A stretch of DNA of 64,000 nt, taken from Pseudomonas sp. HOU2 (GTDB lineage: Bacteria; Pseudomonadota; Gammaproteobacteria; Pseudomonadales; Pseudomonadaceae). Positions 28,046 through 36,030 of this stretch are shown piece by piece. How positions within the stretch are numbered: the first letter of the stretch is position 1; every line of letters begins with the position of its first letter. The translations under genes and the position numbers were made by a program. The stretch lies in NCBI RefSeq assembly GCF_040729435.1, contig NZ_CP160398.1:2728001-2792000 (forward strand), written 5' to 3'. The notes below the pieces were generated by a model. That model saw only the letters and a list, made by a program, of their open reading frames with translations, had not been told where the DNA came from and did not search any database.

Positions 28046-30106
28046 TTAGAAATCCTTGCAGAGCCGCAGGGCGTCGTAGATCGCAGCGTGGGTATTGCGC
28101 TGCGCCACGCAGTCGCCGATGCGGAACAGCAAGTAGCCGTCGCCGGTGCTGCTCAGCGAAGGTTGCGGCTGGATCGCGAACAGCGCTTCCACGTCGATCT
28201 GGCCCTTGTTGCGCGAACCCTCTTTGAGCGCGTAGTAGATTTCCTCGTCCGGACGCACGCCGTTTTCCACCACCACCTGATCGACCACCCGCTCCTCTTT
28301 GGCGCCGGTGTATTCGTTCTCCAGCACCGCCACCAGCTTGTCGCCTTCGCGGTAGACCTTCTCCAGCATCATGTCGCCGGTCATGATCACTTCTTTGGGG
28401 TACATGCTGCGGTAGTAGGTCGGGAATGAGGTGCCGCCAATGGCCACGCCCGGCTTGATGTCGTCGGTGACAATCTCGACCTGGCTGCCCTTGTCGGCGA
28501 GGAAGTCGGCGACCGACATCCCGGTGAACTCGCAAATGGTGTCGTAGACCAGCACGTTCTTGCCCGGCGCGACCTTGCCGTCGAGCACGTCCCAGCTGCT
28601 GACCACCAACCCTTCGGCGGCGCCCCAGTGTTCGTTCTGCTCAAGGAATGGATGCCCACCGACCGCCAGCACCACCACGTCCGGACGCAGATCGAGGATG
28701 GTTGCCGCATCGGCCGCAGTGCCCAGACGCAGGTCGACTTTCAGCCGCGCCAGCTCCAGCTGGAACCAGCGGGTGATCCCGGCGATCTGGTCACGCTGCG
28801 GCGCTTTCGAGGCGGTGGTGATCTGCCCGCCGATGAATTCTTTCTTCTCGAACAGGGTCACGTCGTGGCCACGTTCGGCTGAGACGCGTGCTGCTTCCAT
28901 CCCGGCTGGCCCGGCACCGACGATCACAACCTTGCGTTTCGGCCCGGTGGACTTTTCGATGATGTGCGGCACGCCCATGTATTCACGGGAGGTCGCGGCG
29001 TTCTGGATGCACAGCACGTCCAGACCTTGATACTGACGGTCGATGCAATAGTTGGCACCGACGCACTGTTTGATCTGGTCGATCTGGCCCATCTTGATCT
29101 TGGCGATCAGGTGCGGGTCGGCGATGTGCGCGCGGGTCATGCCGACCATGTCGACATAACCACCCTCAAGGATGCGCGTAGCCTGGTTCGGGTCCTTGAT
29201 GTTCTGCGCGTGCAGCACCGGCACCTTGACCACTTCCTTGATCCCGGCCGCCAGGTGCAGGAACGGCTCCGGCGGATAACTCATGTTCGGAATCACGTTG
29301 GCCAGGGTGTTGTGGGTGTCGCAACCCGAGCCGACCACGCCGATGAAATCGAGCATGCCGGTGTCGTCGTAATACTTGGCGATCTGCTTCATGTCCTCGT
29401 GGGACAGACCGTCCGGGTGGAACTCGTCACCGCAGATGCGCATGCCGACGCAGAAGTCGTCACCGACCTCGGCGCGTACGGCTTTCAGCACTTCCAGACC
29501 AAACTTCATCCGGCCTTCGAAGGTGCCGCCCCATTCGTCAGTTCGCTTGTTGACCCGCGGGCTCCAGAACTGGTCGATCATGTGCTGGTGCACGGCGGAC
29601 AGCTCGACACCGTCCAGGCCACCGGCCTTGGCGCGGCGCGCAGCTTGCGCGTAGTTGCCGATCACCCGCCAGATCTCTTCCGGCTCGATGGTCTTGCAGG
29701 TCGCACGGTGCACCGGTTCACGGATGCCCGACGGCGACATCAGGGTCGGCCAGTGAAAACCGTCCCAACGTGAGCGGCGGCCCATGTGGGTAATCTGGAT
29801 CATGATCTTGGCGCCGTGCTTGTGCATGGCGTCGGCGAGATTCTGGAAGTGCGGGATGATCCGGTCGGTGGACAGGTTGACCGAACTCCACCATTGCTGC
29901 GGGCTGTCGATGGCGACCACCGACGAACCGCCGCAGATCGCCAGGCCGATGCCGCCCTTGGCTTTCTCTTCGTAGTATTTGACGTAGCGCTCGGTGGTCA
30001 TGCCACCGTCAGTCGCGTAGACCTCAGCGTGCGCGGTGCTGAGCACGCGGTTGCGGATGGTCAGTTTGCCGATCTGGATCGGCTGGAACATAGCTTCGAA
30101 AGCCAT
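28046..30106 (-). CDS. dgcA: Dimethylglycine demethylase, TMADH-like flavoprotein
   Basis: 686 residues. N-terminal FMN-binding TIM barrel of the old-yellow-enzyme class (to about 340), then the iron-sulfur loop, then a pyridine-nucleotide-disulfide-like domain with GAGPAG at 397-402. It converts dimethylglycine to sarcosine and formaldehyde. The iron-sulfur loop reads C348-VGA-NY-C354 then C366: the position that is the second cysteine of trimethylamine dehydrogenase is Ala351 here, so only three of four cluster cysteines are seen. It is preceded by the DUF5943 gene with a 152-bp gap. Confidence 0.94.
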   Translation of the reverse strand: MAFEAMFQPIQIGKLTIRNRVLSTAHAEVYATDGGMTTERYVKYYEEKAKGGIGLAICGGSSVVAIDSPQQWWSSVNLSTDRIIPHFQNLADAMHKHGAKIMIQITHMGRRSRWDGFHWPTLMSPSGIREPVHRATCKTIEPEEIWRVIGNYAQAARRAKAGGLDGVELSAVHQHMIDQFWSPRVNKRTDEWGGTFEGRMKFGLEVLKAVRAEVGDDFCVGMRICGDEFHPDGLSHEDMKQIAKYYDDTGMLDFIGVVGSGCDTHNTLANVIPNMSYPPEPFLHLAAGIKEVVKVPVLHAQNIKDPNQATRILEGGYVDMVGMTRAHIADPHLIAKIKMGQIDQIKQCVGANYCIDRQYQGLDVLCIQNAATSREYMGVPHIIEKSTGPKRKVVIVGAGPAGMEAARVSAERGHDVTLFEKKEFIGGQITTASKAPQRDQIAGITRWFQLELARLKVDLRLGTAADAATILDLRPDVVVLAVGGHPFLEQNEHWGAAEGLVVSSWDVLDGKVAPGKNVLVYDTICEFTGMSVADFLADKGSQVEIVTDDIKPGVAIGGTSFPTYYRSMYPKEVIMTGDMMLEKVYREGDKLVAVLENEYTGAKEERVVDQVVVENGVRPDEEIYYALKEGSRNKGQIDVEALFAIQPQPSLSSTGDGYLLFRIGDCVAQRNTHAAIYDALRLCKDF

Positions 30107-30258
30107 GGCGGTCTCCTCAAATCGTTAAAAAACTACTGCGCTCGACCATGCTGCGTTGAAGTCAGACTCGAAATGCTCATTGACTAAAGTCAACTCCGCT
30201 TTCTCGCCTGACTTCGCCTTGCCTGGCCTTCGCTCGCTACGTTTTTTCAACGATTTGC

Positions 30259-30792
30259 TTATTGTTTAGGTTTGACGGTGAACAGGCCGTCGTCGTGGCC
30301 TTCTTCGGAGCCACCGTAGACTTGCTCGGCAACCGTACGAATCTTGCTGCCGCGAGCGGCGAGGATCTGGTCCATGGCGCCGGCAAACCAGCCGGTGAAC
30401 ATGTAGTCGACCTTGCGCCCGACCTTGCCGTAGACGTAGACGAACGCCGAGTGTTCGAGCTTGACGCTGGCGGTGCCTTTGTCGAGGTCGATGTCCTGAA
30501 TCTTGAACAGGCCCCAGCCGCGTTGCGACAGACGTTTCATGTAGTGCTCGAACACCGCGACGCCTTCCAGGCCGTGGCATTCGGCTTCTTTTTCGCACCA
30601 GTGCCAAGCGGACTTGTAGCCGGCCTTGTAGAGAATCTCGGCATAGGCGTCGGCGCCCAGCACTTCCTCGATGCCCATGTGGTTATTGACGAAAAAGTGG
30701 CGTGGCACGTAGAGCATCGGCAGGGCGTCGGAGGTCCAGACACCGGTTTCGCTGTCGACTTCGATTGGCAATTGCGGGGCGATCTTGGCCAT
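30259..30792 (-). CDS. DUF5943 protein of the dimethylglycine operon
   Basis: 177 residues, soluble, no signal peptide. It matches the small conserved protein that always precedes dgcA in pseudomonads (PA5397 in P. aeruginosa). Features include PMLYVPRHFFVNNHMGIEEV, WHWCEKEAECHG and the C-terminal GGSEEGHDDGLFTVKPK. It resembles the heme-NO/V4R-like fold class in general pattern (ligand-binding alpha/beta, YKSAWHWCEKEAE), but I do not assign a function. Genetic position suggests a helper of DgcA. Confidence 0.75.
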   Translation of the reverse strand: MAKIAPQLPIEVDSETGVWTSDALPMLYVPRHFFVNNHMGIEEVLGADAYAEILYKAGYKSAWHWCEKEAECHGLEGVAVFEHYMKRLSQRGWGLFKIQDIDLDKGTASVKLEHSAFVYVYGKVGRKVDYMFTGWFAGAMDQILAARGSKIRTVAEQVYGGSEEGHDDGLFTVKPKQ

Positions 30793-30837
30793 GGAAACTT
30801 AACTCCAGAAAAATTTAGATTCAGTGTTGGCCGCTGC

Positions 30838-30871
30838 CCTCACCCCAGCCCTCTCCCCGAGGGAGAGGGGG
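30838..30871. repeat. Solo arm of family E repeat
   Basis: CCTCACCCCAGCCCTCTCCC followed by GAGGGAGAGGGGGC, a short palindrome equal to one arm of the larger element at 23688-23883. Located between the dipeptidase and DUF5943 genes. Confidence 0.7.
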
Positions 30872-30898
30872 CAGATCGGCGGCGGTCTTGAGTAAGCG

Positions 30899-31876
30899 TT
30901 ACTCGCCCCAGACGTCTTTGAGGACGTTGACCCAGTTCTCGCCCATGATCTTGCGCACCACACGCTCGGAATGGCCGCGCTTGAGCAGGGTTTCGGTCAG
31001 GTTCGGGAATTCGCCGACGGTGCGGATGCCCAGCGGGTTGATGATCTTGCCGAAGCTGGTCAGACGACGGGCGTAGCCCTTGTCGTGGGTTAGGTATTCG
31101 AAGAAGTCCTGGCCGTGACCCTGGGTGAAGTCGGTGCCGATGCCGATGGCGTCTTCGCCGACGATGTTCATGGTGTATTCAATGGCTTCGGCGTAATCGT
31201 CGATGGTCGAATCGATGCCCTTGGCGAGGAATGGCGCGAACATGGTCACGCCGACAAAACCGCCGTGGTCAGCAATGAACTTCAGTTCAGCATCGGACTT
31301 GTTGCGCGGGTGCTCTTTGAGACCCGACGGCAGGCAGTGGGAATAGCAGACCGGTTTTTTCGATTCGAGGATGACTTCTTCGGATGTCTTGGAACCGACG
31401 TGGGACAGGTCGCACATGACGCCGACGCGGTTCATCTCGGCGACTATTTCGCGACCGAAACCCGACAGGCCGCCGTCACGCTCGTAGCAACCGGTGCCGA
31501 CCAGGTTCTGGGTGTTGTAGCACATCTGCACGATGCCGACGCCGAGCTGCTTGAACACCTCGACATAGCCGATCTGGTCTTCAAACGCGTGGGCATTCTG
31601 GAAGCCAAAGAGGATGCCGGTCTTGCCCTGCTCCTTGGCGCGACGGATGTCGGCGGTGGTGCGCACCGGCATCACCAGGTCGCTGTTTTCGCGGATCAGC
31701 TTCTGGCTGGCGGCAATATTGTTCACGGTCGCCTGAAAGCCTTCCCACACCGACACGGTGCAGTTGGCCGCCGTCAGACCGCCCTTGCGCATGTCTTCGA
31801 ACAGCTCGCGGTTCCATTTGGCAATGATCAGACCGTCGATAACGATGCTGTCGGCGTGTAATTCGGCTGGGCTCAT
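30899..31876 (-). CDS. Membrane dipeptidase-family hydrolase (peptidase M19)
   Basis: 325 residues from ATG 31874-31876 (MSPAELHADSIVIDGL). The reading frame stays open upstream to 32365, but that part overlaps the promoter region and the lprI-like gene on the other strand. Renal-dipeptidase family zinc hydrolase: the early DG pair (IDGL), the CDLSHVGSKTSEEVI histidine, VCYSHC and the GIGTDF motif with aspartate. It is the first gene of the dgc operon (PA5396 equivalent). Its link to dimethylglycine metabolism is unexplained, since M19 enzymes normally cut dipeptides. Confidence 0.87.
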   Translation of the reverse strand: MSPAELHADSIVIDGLIIAKWNRELFEDMRKGGLTAANCTVSVWEGFQATVNNIAASQKLIRENSDLVMPVRTTADIRRAKEQGKTGILFGFQNAHAFEDQIGYVEVFKQLGVGIVQMCYNTQNLVGTGCYERDGGLSGFGREIVAEMNRVGVMCDLSHVGSKTSEEVILESKKPVCYSHCLPSGLKEHPRNKSDAELKFIADHGGFVGVTMFAPFLAKGIDSTIDDYAEAIEYTMNIVGEDAIGIGTDFTQGHGQDFFEYLTHDKGYARRLTSFGKIINPLGIRTVGEFPNLTETLLKRGHSERVVRKIMGENWVNVLKDVWGE

Positions 31877-31997
31877 CAGGCGTCCCCTTATTGGCGATTC
31901 ATGCGCCGAATCGTCTGCCGGCGCTTTGGGGCCAGCATATGCCTCGGTGCCGGGGCGACCGGGTGCAAAAACGACAGGGGAATTGCCGAAAGCGTCA

Positions 31998-32007
31998 ATC
32001 CGCGACA
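31998..32007. promoter_or_regulatory. Candidate half-site upstream of the dgc operon
   Basis: ATCCGCGACA, identical to 14351-14360 in the gbcA/gbcB control region. A related ACGACA lies at 31971-31976. Both precede a transcription unit expected to answer to GbdR. Inference only. Confidence 0.35.
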
Positions 32008-32110
32008 AAGGGTCGCCAGGCGCTCCGATCAGCCACCTGTTCAAGCCCGCCAGCTTGAGCCAGAATCTGGCGCATCTTGGATACACCACTGGATTAGAGC
32101 GGCGACAACC

Positions 32111-32512
32111 ATGAAATCGATCTTCCTGGCTTTGGCACTGATGGCGACCGGCGTACACGCCGCCGAAGACACCGACAACAACCCGTGCGACGCGGTGGAA
32201 AACGACGTCCAGACCCTGGAATGCTCGACCTACAGCCGCACCACCGCCGAAGACCTGCTCAAGGACAACTACGCCAGCCTCAACGAACGCATGCAGGCCA
32301 CCTACGGCAAAAACGCCGCGCAACTGGCCGACATCACCGCCAAACTCAAAACCGCCCAGCAACAATGGCTGAAAACCCGCGACGCCGATTGCGCGGTAGA
32401 AGCGTTCCCGGCCACCGAAGGCAGCAAGGCGTTCAAGATTGCGCAGAATGATTGTGTGGCGCGGATGAGTGACGAACGGTCGGAGTTTTTGGAGTCGATT
32501 GGGCAGGAGTGA
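32111..32512 (+). CDS. Secreted LprI/DUF1311-type small protein
   Basis: 133 residues from ATG 32111. Clear Sec signal peptide MKSIFLALALMATGVHAA, so the mature protein is periplasmic. Four cysteines (in NPCDA, LECST, ADCAVE and NDCVAR) and the KDNYASLNERM/WLKTRDADC pattern match the DUF1311 family that includes the LprI lysozyme inhibitor. Diverges from the dgc operon and is the last gene with typical host codon use before the accessory patch. Confidence 0.75.
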   Translation: MKSIFLALALMATGVHAAEDTDNNPCDAVENDVQTLECSTYSRTTAEDLLKDNYASLNERMQATYGKNAAQLADITAKLKTAQQQWLKTRDADCAVEAFPATEGSKAFKIAQNDCVARMSDERSEFLESIGQE

Positions 32513-32577
32513 GTCTCCTTATTCCGTATATCGTTGTAAGCGGTGACTTTACTATTTTCAGGAGCGATTGAATAAAA

Positions 32578-33597
32578 ATGGAACAGGAAGATATTCTCGA
32601 AGACGCACTCTTTCATCAATCCGGAATTAGTGAGACGGATCGAATAGATCGACTGCTGAGCCACGCAAAATCCGCAGACAGCCTTAGCCTAATCCCAGCG
32701 ACTCTAAAAACATACTCTTTCGTTTGTGTAGATAAAACGCCGATCTTGACCCTAGACGAGACGAAGACCAAAGCGTTCCTTAAGATCATCAGTTTTTTCC
32801 TGCACAAAAAATATTTAACGCTCGAGAGACTGGAAGTTGAAGGACATGAAGGTAAGAGCACTCGTTTACCAAGCCTCTCGCTCGTCAGCCTCAAAAGAAT
32901 AGTAAACTCCCCCAAAATACTATTCATTCAAAAAGACTTTCTCCAAGCACACTCAAAAATAACTGAAATTCTTAAGAGCTACATCCAACAGTTAGAAAGC
33001 ATTTCGACTGATGCTATTTTTATACTGGCAGAAACTTCTGAAAAACCCCTGACTACTCATGGAATAGACTTGGAGTCCTTGACTCGAGCTGGCGGTATTG
33101 TTCATAAAAACGATGCACTAAAGACGGCAAACTCAAGCACACTCTTAATCGAAGGCGTTCTAGATTCAATTATTCAACAAAAAAATATTTTATTGACGAT
33201 TAGGCAGGGTTCATTCCCGTCACTATCCAATAAAATTGATGCCCTGAATAAAGCTGGAACCTTATCCCCAACCACACTCGATGGTCTGAATCATTTAAGA
33301 GCTGTCAGAAACAGCTTGACTCATAGTTCATGGAACAATCTCGAAATCGCAAATAAAAACACGGAAAACCATATAAGAAGATTTGTCGCTCACACCTACT
33401 TATGCATGCCAAAATCAAAACGACGCGGATTTACAAATGCATGTAAAGGAAAGTTTTCAGCGTCCATTCTATTTCTACACGAGTCCCTATTAGCGGAAGG
33501 AAATCTACCCCCTTCTGTAGGAAAGCTTGAACAAGACATTATTGGATATGATAAAAGCCGTGCACAAAAACGTTGGGATTCACTTTTCCAATGGTGA
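32578..33597 (+). CDS. HEPN-like protein, putative defence function
   Basis: 339 residues, AT-rich and with codon use unlike its neighbours, a sign of transfer. The C-terminal part reads DGLNHLRAVRNSLTHSSW: R244-N-S-L-T-H249 fits the R-x4-H catalytic motif of HEPN ribonucleases within a helical context (about 200-270). The N-terminal 150 residues contain alpha/beta-looking stretches but no recognised motif. HEPN proteins are common in toxin-antitoxin and abortive-infection systems. No partner antitoxin is adjacent. Start ATG 32578 with AGGAGCG about 14 bases upstream. Family call moderate, function inferred. Confidence 0.6.
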   Translation: MEQEDILEDALFHQSGISETDRIDRLLSHAKSADSLSLIPATLKTYSFVCVDKTPILTLDETKTKAFLKIISFFLHKKYLTLERLEVEGHEGKSTRLPSLSLVSLKRIVNSPKILFIQKDFLQAHSKITEILKSYIQQLESISTDAIFILAETSEKPLTTHGIDLESLTRAGGIVHKNDALKTANSSTLLIEGVLDSIIQQKNILLTIRQGSFPSLSNKIDALNKAGTLSPTTLDGLNHLRAVRNSLTHSSWNNLEIANKNTENHIRRFVAHTYLCMPKSKRRGFTNACKGKFSASILFLHESLLAEGNLPPSVGKLEQDIIGYDKSRAQKRWDSLFQW

Positions 33598-33673
33598 TCT
33601 CACACAACTTTCATACCTGGGTTCATTTTCATAATTTTCGCGGTGCCTGGCATCTTCATCTAAAGGGATTCAC

Positions 33674-34096
33674 ATGAACATCTGCGGTATCGAAATCAAA
33701 GGCAGTGAAGCGATCATCGCGGTGGCGTCCCTTGACAGTTCCGTGCTGAGCCATGTCGCTCTGAGCACCAGGAAAATCGCGCTGGACGATGACGACGAGG
33801 CGGCCAACGTCAAATTGTTCGCCGCGAAGGTCGCGTCGTTCGTGCGTGAGAACTGCATCGATCGCATCGCGATCAAGAAGCGCAGCAAGAAGGGCGAGTT
33901 TGCCGGCGGGCCGACCACGTTCAAGATCGAGGCCGTGTTTCAGTTGCTGGACGACTGCGAGGTGACGCTACTGTCGCCGCAGACGATCAACGCCCAGGCC
34001 AAGAAGCACAATTACGAGCTGCCCGGGACGTTGAACAAATACCAACATGAAGCTTACAAGGTTGCTTGCACTTGCATCATAAGGCATACCAATTAA
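33674..34096 (+). CDS. DUF3010 family protein with an altered C-terminus
   Basis: 140 residues. The body (MNICGIEIKGSEAIIAVASL, DRIAIKKRSKKGEFAGGPTT, KIEAVFQLL) matches DUF3010, a small conserved family with an RNase H-like look. GC content and codons are host-like until NKYQHEAYKVAC, after which the tail TCIIRHTN is AT-rich and lies inside a 12-bp inverted repeat (34063-34074 with 34104-34115). I read this as the gene's 3' end having been remade by insertion of the neighbouring AIPR segment. Function unknown. Confidence 0.75.
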   Translation: MNICGIEIKGSEAIIAVASLDSSVLSHVALSTRKIALDDDDEAANVKLFAAKVASFVRENCIDRIAIKKRSKKGEFAGGPTTFKIEAVFQLLDDCEVTLLSPQTINAQAKKHNYELPGTLNKYQHEAYKVACTCIIRHTN

Positions 34097-34115
34097 ATAA
34101 AACCAAGTGCAAGCA
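34063..34115. repeat. 12-bp perfect inverted repeat, terminator-like
   Basis: TGCTTGCACTTG (34063-34074) and CAAGTGCAAGCA (34104-34115) with a 29-base loop, then TTTTA on the right. It spans the DUF3010 stop and ends 2 bases before the AIPR gene's stop. It could terminate both convergent genes or be a scar of the insertion. Confidence 0.55.
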
Positions 34116-34117
34116 TT

Positions 34118-35911
34118 TTAATCAGCAATTGCCTTGAATAGCTCTTGCTGAAGACCTTCTGCTGCGCCGTCAACACTTTTTCCTTTTTTAACTGAAGTGG
34201 GCCTGCACTTGAGAGCTTTGGATTTCACATCGACTGCCAGGCTCGCCCCCTTCAACTTATCTCGTGTCACTTCTTCTACATCAACGATTTCCGAGCAAAG
34301 TGCTTTGATCGCAGAGACCGTTGACTCGTCATTTAGACTAACAAACGCTTCAATACTTGCACAAATTTGCTTAATTTTCTTCGAATTCAATTGAGGGATA
34401 GTAGGACCGCAGACATAGTATTTGATAGCCATAATAATATGCCATCTCAGCTTTCCGTATTTGGCTTCAATCTTACCATTACCCAGCAGCAGTTTGACTC
34501 TATAAAGAGTGTAGGCTGCCACATGATAAATCTCTTCATGATAGCTACGATCAAAGACTAAAGCCTTCATCTCGCCTGTGAGCCTATTAGGGTACCTGCT
34601 AGCAATATCTGGCTTATCTAGAAACATTGCCGCCACACAGCGTGCAATTTCTTTTATATCAAACACCCTGATGGCTTTGACATTATCCTGGCCAGCAAAC
34701 TGATTTTTTCTGCGCTCCAGATACAAGCGGTATTCTTCATCTGCCCCACGAGCATCAAAATACCGTTCCAACGCCTTGATAGAATCCAACGTAGCAAGAA
34801 ACTGACTCTCCTCCACTTTGGCTTGGCGATTTGTTGATCTGACAATATCGTCAACCACAGAAGGATCTGAAGTTTCAACTATCTTCAGCATCAATATTGC
34901 ATCATCAGTTACAAGATCACGATGCTCAAAAAGAATATTTGATGTTTGACAACCATTTACTATCTGAAAGTCCTTGAGAAAAATTTCCAACCCAGCAATG
35001 CGGATATCTGGAGATATGATTGTGATGCCATTGTTCAGAACCCCGAAACGCTTCTGTTTTATTGAGTCCTTCAGAGTATCTGAAATCTCAGTATTTACCT
35101 CACCGTCAACTCCGATAAAGTCCCTTACATTATCGTCAAAAATTCGCTGCCGCAGTCGATCATTTTTATCTGCAAGAATCTGTTTTATAAAATCAACGGC
35201 TTTAACAGTTACTACATACCCCTCATCTATTCCGGGAGCCTTTGGAAATGCCGCCTGTCCAAGAATAGGCAATGTTGCCTCTACTTGCCCCTCTGCCGCA
35301 CCCCACATTTCAACTATGGTATCTCTGTTTGAAAGAGTCACGTCGACATGATTAAAGTACCCGGTATTACCCAAAGAACTCTTCAATGCTTTTTGGGCCG
35401 CTAGAATCTCCCTATCTTCTGAAGACCTCGCAGTAGTCGCAAAATAGCAATGTGCATTGGGCTTGCCATCGCGCATTTTTCCGACATGAGAAAGTATAGA
35501 CTCAAACACTTCCCGACAGGTGTTGACATATTCACTATGAGGGTATTCTGGATCCTCCGATAGAAAATCCAGAATCGCAGACTGAAAAGTATTTATCTCC
35601 GACTTTGACCAAGACTCGGAAGTCTTTGCCTGTACAAAAATAACTGTAACTTCCGCATCGCGCCTACGCGCATTAAATACGTCATCGACTTCCTCAACCG
35701 AGGAAACATACACATCGTCGACAAACATCATTATTCCGTCGATCCCTGGATCATCGCCCTCGTATACAAGTTCCTTGGGATCAACGGAGTCCGCACACAT
35801 GGTTCTGAAAATGGCAAAGTTTACAAACGCTTCGAAATTTTTCGAGACGTCATCGTATTTTCCATACCTAGTCGTAAAATCATTCAAATGTGCTGCTACT
35901 ACGCGATGCAT
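34118..35911 (-). CDS. AIPR-family protein with N-terminal PD-(D/E)xK-like nuclease domain
   Basis: 597 residues from ATG 35909-35911, preceded by AAGGGAC at good spacing; a GTG at 35968 is less likely. AT-rich relative to the flanks. N-terminal region has nuclease-like residues E27, D58 (GIDG) and Q94-x-K96 (IFVQAK), as in PD-(D/E)xK folds. The centre carries the AIPR hallmarks FGVLNNGITII (289-299), FQIVNGCQTSN (315-325) and RSTNRQAKV. AIPR (abortive infection phage resistance) proteins are associated with phage defence and with restriction loci. It stands alone, so it may act as a single-gene system. Function inferred. Confidence 0.8.
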   Translation of the reverse strand: MHRVVAAHLNDFTTRYGKYDDVSKNFEAFVNFAIFRTMCADSVDPKELVYEGDDPGIDGIMMFVDDVYVSSVEEVDDVFNARRRDAEVTVIFVQAKTSESWSKSEINTFQSAILDFLSEDPEYPHSEYVNTCREVFESILSHVGKMRDGKPNAHCYFATTARSSEDREILAAQKALKSSLGNTGYFNHVDVTLSNRDTIVEMWGAAEGQVEATLPILGQAAFPKAPGIDEGYVVTVKAVDFIKQILADKNDRLRQRIFDDNVRDFIGVDGEVNTEISDTLKDSIKQKRFGVLNNGITIISPDIRIAGLEIFLKDFQIVNGCQTSNILFEHRDLVTDDAILMLKIVETSDPSVVDDIVRSTNRQAKVEESQFLATLDSIKALERYFDARGADEEYRLYLERRKNQFAGQDNVKAIRVFDIKEIARCVAAMFLDKPDIASRYPNRLTGEMKALVFDRSYHEEIYHVAAYTLYRVKLLLGNGKIEAKYGKLRWHIIMAIKYYVCGPTIPQLNSKKIKQICASIEAFVSLNDESTVSAIKALCSEIVDVEEVTRDKLKGASLAVDVKSKALKCRPTSVKKGKSVDGAAEGLQQELFKAIAD

Positions 35912-36030
35912 AGAACGTCCCTTTACAAGTACCGGCTCATGAAATCGCAAACAGTAGCCAAAAGCCACTATTCAGTCTAGCTCTATTCCTTGTCTATCAG
36001 AAGAACTCACTCGTATCGACATCAGCAAAA

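Noticed and set aside
31877..32365. Upstream extension of the dipeptidase frame
   Set aside because: The frame is open by chance through the intergenic region and the opposite-strand LprI-like gene; MSPAELHADSIVIDGL at 31876 is the natural start.
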